Origin: Cokeromyces recurvatus
Taxonomy: Eukaryota > Mucoromycota > Mucoromycetes > Mucorales > Mucoraceae
Direction: 5' to 3'
Assembly (NCBI RefSeq): GCF_025118155.1
Contig: NW_026251388.1
Location: 1 to 64,000, forward strand
DNA length: 64,000 bases
Program-made: the position numbers and the translations under genes
Shown here: piece after piece, positions 60,995-64,000 of the stretch
How positions within the stretch are numbered: position 1 is the first letter of the stretch
Layout: each line of letters starts with the position of its first letter
Notes under the pieces: model-generated
The model's input: only the letters and a program-made list of their open reading frames with translations
Told to the model about the DNA's origin: nothing
Database searches by the model: none

Positions 60995-62551
60995 TGTGTT
61001 GTTTCAATAAAGTAATTATTATTTTGTCTATCTGCTTCTATATTTTTTTGAAATGTTTCAATTTCATTTATAAATTGTAAAAGAGCTCGTTCTTCAGTAT
61101 GTCCAAACACAAATCCAACGATTAAGCATATCAACACGCAAATTAACGTTAAATTCATCAAAAGACCCCCAAAAGCAGTAACTAAAGCAATGGGTAATCT
61201 TCCATAACTTTGAAGCGTGGTTGGTAACACAATCACAACGATGTATAGTAAAATATGAAGTATAGCACAAATGGCTAATGTATATAGTAATACGTTGGCA
61301 TCTTTTTTTGCTCTTTCTTGATTAGTTCGTAATGCATCTAGAATATCATGTATAATAGCAGGTTCTAAATGTGTATAATTTGGATAGCATAGTAAAAAGG
61401 AAGGTGGGGCCATCCCAGTTAATTGATTATTTTTATGTTGATGAGCATTGCTTATTTTAAATATAGATACAACACCAAAATGATCTGAATAACTCATTTG
61501 TGAATCTGGTATGGAATTAGTAAAGACTACTTTGGAATCAATACATTGTAACTCTGGTGTATGCCTATAAAAAATATAATCTAATCGCTTTCCAAATCCT
61601 TTTCTAGCATTCGTATCCTTTCCCTGATCATAATAGCGAGAGAAAGTATTAAAAGGTGAATTGCATGTATACCCAAAAAATTGAGTGTATAAATCTGCTG
61701 TTATATTATTCACATCAAAATACTTTGGATCAGGTTCGCCATGTATCTGTAGCCATGAATCTGTCATGAATCCATGATCACATATAAGACGATAATTAAA
61801 TGATGTTGGAATGCTATTAAAATCTCCTGACTAAAGGGGAAAGGGGGAGAGGATTTTCAATGAAATGATTTAAGTCACATGTGAAATGAAATAAGTATTG
61901 ACATTCATACCAAAATAATTTGTCTACCCATTGCTGCTGATGTTCTTAAAATTTGTGCTAACTGCCAACATTCTGTAGCACGGTGAGCCCTATATCGATC
62001 TTTTGGTCCATATCCACCATGAAGATGAGTATTGAAAACTTCAACAAGACCAATGGTTGGATGATTGATGAGTGCCGATCCAATACCTTTACCAACATAA
62101 TAATCTCCATGGAAGATCATTAATGGCTTTCCATTTAAAGTAAAACGATGATAAGCAGTTGAAATTATGGGAAATTTTGACAAGATGGCTAATCCACTTC
62201 CAAAGGCTCCACTGGAAGAAGGATAAAAAAAACATTTATTGTTTGTATAGAGCTTGTATTATTGTATACTCTTACCTATAAAAGTATTTAGAATAGGGTA
62301 AAACATGTTGAACAGATGCTTGAATCAGTTCAAAATCTTTGTATACCCAAATCTCTTGTAAAGTAATAATGTCATAATCTTCTTTACTTAGTGCCTCAGC
62401 TATAGCTTTTAAGCGATAGCCTCTATGTTTTGATACAAAAGCTAAGCCCCTGTAAAAAAAAAGTTTTAAGAATACCATTTAATACCTGCTCTGTTCCTTT
62501 ATCTTACCAACAATTAAAGGACAACACATTTAGTTGATTAGCACAAGACAT
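60970..62551 (-). CDS. ISC1: ISC1-type inositol phosphosphingolipid phospholipase C / neutral sphingomyelinase, four exons, 459 aa
   Basis: Isc1 cleaves complex sphingolipids to ceramide and links sphingolipid turnover to mitochondria and stress. Minus-strand exons 62551-62508, 62449-62276, 62211-61911 and 61830-60970 total 460 codons. The endonuclease/exonuclease/phosphatase fold begins LNVLSFNCWGLAFVSKHRG. It has the Mg-binding Glu in IITLQEIWV, SGLAILSKFPI, FNTHLHGGYG, the Asp/Asn pair in SGDFNS, GKRLDYIFYRH and the catalytic His in MSYSDHFGVVS. Two C-terminal membrane helices follow (VLLYTLAICAILHILLYIVV and ALVTAFGGLLMNLTLICVLI), as in Isc1/SMPD2, whose C-terminal half binds acidic phospholipid for activation. 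The last codons overlap those of the F-box gene on the other strand. Confidence 0.93.
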
Positions 62552-64000
62552 TTTTATATTTTTTTAAGAGAGAGAGAGAAAAAAGGAACATAATATAAAA
62601 TTTAATGCAGAGTTTTACAAATAATAAATTTTTAGAGCACTGATGTTATTGTGCACATCCTATTGTTTATCAAAGATTTGTTAACAATTAAGTTATAAAT
62701 CAAATCTTACAGATATCATATCTAAAAGTATAATAAATAAAAGGCATATAGTATTCTCAATTTACAGCATTCTAATTGGTTAAGAGACTGAGAATATCGC
62801 GAGTATATGTATGTTCTGATCCAACATCGTTGATATAAGCTCAATTTTCGAACTTAAAAGGCTCCTGCTGTAATAATATCTCTCCTTTTCCCCTTTAAAG
62901 AGATAATATAGTCATTGACGACATTACTTATGGTCTTAGAAAAACATAGAAAAAAAGTAAATTCAGTCGCCTCATCATTTACATCCGTTTTAAATTCAGC
63001 ATTTGAAGCTTCATCTGTTAACTATTAATAAACGATGGAAATAATCAATTCCTAGAAAATGTTGTGAAAAAAAGAAAAGAAAAGAAAGTTAATTGTCTGT
63101 TAAAGGTGTTGCATAATAATAATAAGAATGAAATTAGCAAGTTGATTTGAATATAATACAGACTCATTTTAAGTGAATTGAAATGCTTAGTATTCCTAGT
63201 TGATTTTTAATTTGGTGTTATTAGTATAATTCAAAAGTTCAATAGTTATAACCATATGTCATTATCTGATGATATCTGAAAGCTTACTTAAGAGATACAA
63301 TTCAGAGAAGCTATATCGAACTGAAGAAATGCTATAATTAGGTCGCTTCCAATACGTTTGAGTGTGAAGAAGAGAAAATGAACGTAAATACCCCCAAAAG
63401 CTTGTTTCATTCAAGTATAAGTGATCTTCCACTTATTACCAATTATATAATAAAGGCTAATGCTGATTATTCTTATCTCATTGAAAATACTTTCTTTGAT
63501 ATGGTAAAGTTTGCATTCAGGAGTATTAGAAGCTTACACTTTCATGATAGTAACTAAGTAAAGTTCTTGGCCTTTTAAGTGGAACTCAATATTTAACATT
63601 TTCTTTTTCTTTTTTTTTCCCTAGAATCAATAGGAACCAATTTAGAAATTATACTTAACACCTTGCACATTCATTATTCTTGAAAAATATCGACAAATTC
63701 AGCAATAGAAATGGAAGAGTTATTATTAGCAATGGAAGTAGTGAGCTATAGTTGTATATGAGCAACATTCAGAGTGTTATGAATGTAGTCGTCTTTACAA
63801 CTAAGTTGATAGAAATAAACCATCATTTATTTAAATAATAAAGAGGCTATTCAAATAAAACTAGTGTATTGTATTTCACAGCATAATATTCATTCTACAT
63901 TCAGTTTTAATAACAGTCGTTGTGAACTAAAGAAATAATTATATACATTGTATTATGTAATAATAAGAATTTAATAGGTTTATGACTGTTATATTCAATT
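62552..64000. other. A/T-rich end of window, no gene seen
   Basis: Upstream flank of the ISC1 gene and beyond. Only short open frames without coding character on either strand; a gene beginning past the window edge cannot be excluded. Confidence 0.5.

Overview
This 64 kb window is nuclear DNA of a fungus. It most resembles an early-diverging lineage of the Mucorales type. The grounds are: strongly A/T-rich spacers; many short GT-AG introns (about 50-120 nt) and tiny exons; a fungal gene set (bifunctional HIS7, Ssb-type Hsp70, ApsA/Num1 cortical protein, Whi2-like, Nbp2/Skb5-like, GH37 trehalase, Isc1); and degraded LINEs whose residual protein resembles what I recall from Rhizopus/Mucor genomes. 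The species call is inference. All products are assigned by reading motifs, with no database search.

Layout. 0-9 kb: tRNA-Val(AAC), a frameshifted transposase-like N-terminus, a 3 kb dead LINE (endonuclease tail plus reverse transcriptase), a four-exon lineage-type gene convergent with a decayed minus-strand gene, and the first copy of a ~300 bp dispersed repeat. 9.8-21 kb: HIS7, a 5 kb coiled-coil/PH-domain gene of the ApsA/Num1 family with one frameshift, the second repeat copy next to a LINE 3' fragment, and a bifunctional PFK-2/FBPase-2 in eight exons. 22-31 kb: a bHLH factor, a disordered protein with a PCNA-binding-like motif, an otubain, a 76-aa HSBP1 homologue and an organelle-targeted NDP kinase. 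31-41.5 kb: a second decayed LINE, the SSB Hsp70 gene, a homeodomain gene and a decayed Fanzor/TnpB-like RNA-guided nuclease gene. 42-51 kb is housekeeping-dense: membrane J-protein, Whi2-like, RPS6, inorganic pyrophosphatase, SH3 adaptor and fibrillarin. 53-62.6 kb: secreted trehalase, F-box/LRR protein and ISC1-like sphingolipid phospholipase C.

For most spliced genes I placed exon edges by hand. They close in frame at the expected family length. Two do not: the ApsA-like gene and the otubain gene each need a one-base shift in a homopolymer-rich stretch, which may be assembly error or real damage.

Genes do not form operons; each is its own unit. Themes that recur are translation and nascent-chain folding (RPS6, SSB, fibrillarin, J-protein), stress response (HSBP1, Whi2-like, Nbp2-like, trehalase) and sugar/phosphate metabolism (PFK-2/FBPase-2, IPP1, NDK).

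The most interesting items are the Fanzor-like relic at 40.4-41.5 kb, the extreme density of long A/T homopolymers (up to 59 nt), the repeated TE decay at Trp and catalytic Asp codons, and the 25-bp coding overlap of the convergent F-box and ISC1 genes.
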